A stretch of 64,000 nt of DNA, taken from Archegozetes longisetosus. Taxonomy: Eukaryota; Arthropoda; Arachnida; Sarcoptiformes; Trhypochthoniidae. A program made the translations under genes and the position numbers. The notes under the pieces were generated by a model. That model did no database searches. It was not told where the DNA came from and saw only the letters and a list, made by a program, of their open reading frames with translations. The stretch lies in the NCBI GenBank assembly GCA_018873245.2, contig JAEMBT020000009.1, forward strand, positions 13,791,112 through 13,855,111, read 5' to 3'. This document shows, in pieces, positions 62,581-64,000 of the stretch. Numbering within the stretch: position 1 is the first letter of the stretch; each line of letters starts with the position of its first letter.

Positions 62581-63761
62581 AAAGAAGAAAATGTGAAAAA
62601 ATATATTTTAAAAGCACATTAGCTCAAGATTCAGAAAGATCAAAGAGCATCTGTTTGTTATTTTCTATACTTTGTTTTTTCTGAGTTTCATACTCTAGTT
62701 TCACTTTGATTCGCATTTACTCATGTGGCGGCGAAGCCAGTGTATCGGGGGTCCATAGACGCCCACGACTAACTTGACTACTAATTTGTATATTTCTGAA
62801 TAGGCAAATTTTTAATTTGTAATCACTACCAAAGAAATACTTACGGTTAAGACTCATAACTATAATATAATAGGTTTTAACCATAAAAATATATACTCTA
62901 TAAACTTGAATATGATTGATCCCCCCACTCACTACTGGCTTCGTCACTAACAGCACTATAGTTCAAGACTCACCTTATTATCAGAACATTTGGTGCCGTC
63001 TTGAATGAGACCCATATCTGAAATATCTTTACGAATCGAACCGCGAGCAACCTTACATTCATACTCAACTCCACTCATATAGCTCATAGTACGAGAGTAT
63101 TCTCTATCCATTCCTTTAGATAATGGCACTTGATTTCCAAACTGACATTGAAGCGAACCACACATGAGATTTCTAAACAAATGGTAGTTTATAAAATAAA
63201 CAATAAAAATAATTAATTAAAGTTAATATGAGTGAAAAGAAGAATTAGAGAGAAGAATTGAAAACAAGAATTGTAGACAAGAATTTAAGAATTTGAGACA
63301 AGAATTGAATACAAGAATTGCAGACAAGAATTATAGACAAGAATCGTAGACAAGAATTTAAGAAGAGATTAGTAATAAGAGAGCTTACTCTTGAGCACAT
63401 TTGAGATGATTTCCATTGCTATCTTTGCCACAATTGCCATTAACAGTTCCCTGGGAGTTGAATTGTTGGAAGCAAATTAATTCGGAAGCTCTAGATCCAT
63501 CGCCCCAAATAACAGAGCACTGTTTATCTAAAGTCGGACACTCTCCATGATAGCAGAATCCTTTGCCATCCTTACAGATATTGCCGTTTTTCTTATATAT
63601 ATCTTGCGGGCACTGTAGCGAAAAGCAAAACCGATCGATATTAAGTCTGGTTAGAAGTTCTGAAGCTTTATATTCCTTACTTCTCCACTCTTTCCATCGC
63701 ACACTTCTGGCAGATCGCATTCATCATTAGAAATCCTGCACACGTGACCGCTTGGCTTCAA
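57067..63761 (-). CDS. mmd: ADAM11/22/23-type protein (Mind-meld-like), 3' part, 859 aa in window
   Basis: A membrane-anchored ADAM; the 5' part (prodomain, metalloprotease, most of the disintegrin domain) lies beyond the right edge. Exons: 63681-63761, 63389-63612, 62974-63172, 62378-62473, 61878-62076, 61478-61580, 58499-59124, 57747-58179, 57067-57685; all phases agree. Seen in order (window numbering): disintegrin end ([16 protein letters not shown]), cysteine-rich domain ([33 protein letters not shown]), [16 protein letters not shown], an EGF-like domain ([19 protein letters not shown]...DC), a linker, one membrane segment (about 276-298), then a 559-residue tail starting [13 protein letters not shown]. 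The tail has [34 protein letters not shown], a poly-Pro run and a basic end. These tail motifs, as I recall them, are typical of arthropod Mind-meld. Members of this subfamily are usually catalytically dead; the active-site region is not visible here. Confidence 0.9.
59155..59370. repeat. 19-bp tandem repeat next to an ADAM exon
   Basis: Ten or more copies of CTTCTGATTCTATTCTCGA and variants, starting about 30 bp upstream (gene sense) of the acceptor of the first long tail exon. Confidence 0.9.
60550..60766 (+). mobile_element. MITE family A, copy 6
   Basis: Ends AACTTAATAGTCCGCAGTAAC at left (first 20 bases matched) and GTTGCTATCAAAGATTAAAA at right; core AATATTCTATAAGTTTATTA and CTGATGGGAAGCATGTGATG. 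In an ADAM intron. Confidence 0.85.
61635..61845. repeat. About 30-bp tandem repeat next to an ADAM exon
   Basis: About seven copies containing GACTATTGACTGTTACATAA and CAGTCCT, between the linker exon (61878) and the membrane-segment exon. Confidence 0.88.
62158..62331. mobile_element. MITE family E, copy 2
   Basis: Inverted ends: TTTGATCTTTTAGTCATTTT at left and (inverted right end) TTTGATCTTTGGGTCAGTTG. It shares TATGGTCCCTCTAATGA and ATAGAGATTTTGTTTGCA-like blocks with 3645-3837. It sits about 45 bp from an ADAM splice donor. Confidence 0.75.
62519..62578. repeat. (GA)n microsatellite in an ADAM intron
   Basis: About 30 units. In transcript sense it is (TC)n, 45 bp upstream of the acceptor at 62474, and so extends the polypyrimidine tract. 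Confidence 0.95.
62723..62950. mobile_element. MITE-like element, family F
   Basis: Imperfect inverted ends: GGCGGCGAAGCCAGTGTATC with GGGGG at left; CCCCCCACTCACTACTGGCT then TCGTCAC at right. GC-rich ends on an AT-rich body are typical of small hAT-like elements, but the superfamily is a guess. Its right end is about 24 bp from an ADAM donor. A similar terminus (CAGCCGTAGCTAGAGAGGGG) lies near 43520. Confidence 0.6.
63235..63370. repeat. GACAAGAATT-type tandem repeat in an ADAM intron
   Basis: About nine loose copies of AGACAAGAATTGTAGACAAG-like units, ending 19 bp from the donor at 63388. Confidence 0.85.
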
Positions 63762-64000
63762 CTAAAATCAGAATACACAATCAGAATTCTGCTGAAATCA
63801 GAACACAGAATCAGGATTCTACTGAAATCAGAATACTGAATCATAGTTTAACTTCACGCTTAATTGGCTTCTAACACTTTTTCAAGGTTATGATAACTAT
63901 GTGATCGATTTCTAATAGGGTCAGAACATGTTCTGGCGGTTGCGAACATACAATTCGTTTCTAATTGGGCCGGAAGACGTTCTTATGGTTGTGATGAGTA

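Noticed and set aside
62717..62956. Minus-strand open frame near ADAM exons
   Set aside because: It coincides with an inverted-repeat element and does not join the ADAM frame.

Overview
This is arthropod nuclear DNA, very AT-rich and gene-poor, with spliced genes and GT-AG introns. The arthropod call rests on four things: a bursicon alpha/beta hormone pair, a chitin synthase, a Patched-related protein and an ADAM of the Mind-meld type (all typical of moulting animals), plus many short TTAGG-like arrays, the arthropod telomere motif. A mite or another non-insect is possible, but the sequence does not settle the lineage.

Layout. 2.2-4.8 kb (minus): an unrecognised four-exon gene, 451 aa. 6.5-10.3 kb (minus): a complete 11-exon concentrative nucleoside transporter (SLC28/CNT family), 646 aa. 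10.3-15.1 kb: no gene seen. 15.1-23.0 kb: a segmental duplication. Its right copy keeps an intact 108-aa single-pass membrane protein with a PPxY motif; its left copy holds the decayed pseudogene. The right copy also carries an internally deleted Tc1/mariner-type transposon that the left copy lacks, and the left copy carries a large fold-back. 23.5-26.6 kb (plus): partner of bursicon (pburs) and bursicon alpha (burs) in tandem. 27.1-31.4 kb (minus): a divergent four-exon chitin synthase, 1199 aa. 31.4-40.2 kb: no gene seen, many small transposons and satellites. 40.2-54.4 kb (plus): a complete four-exon Patched-related transporter, 1150 aa, with a 9.4-kb first intron. 57.1-63.8 kb (minus): the 3' part (nine exons, 859 aa) of an ADAM11/22/23-type gene (Mind-meld-like), which runs off the right edge.

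How the genes fit together. The bursicon subunits form the heterodimeric hormone that drives cuticle hardening after the moult, and their neighbour makes chitin, the main cuticle polymer. Patched-related proteins are also often tied to cuticle formation. That shared theme is suggestive; nothing here shows co-regulation.

Repeats. At least six families of small inverted-repeat (MITE-like) elements occur, several sitting within about 20-40 bp of splice sites. Introns are packed with minisatellites; in the Patched-related gene these overlap a splice donor and the stop codon. Exon borders were set by hand from splice motifs, and reading-frame phase was checked at every junction.
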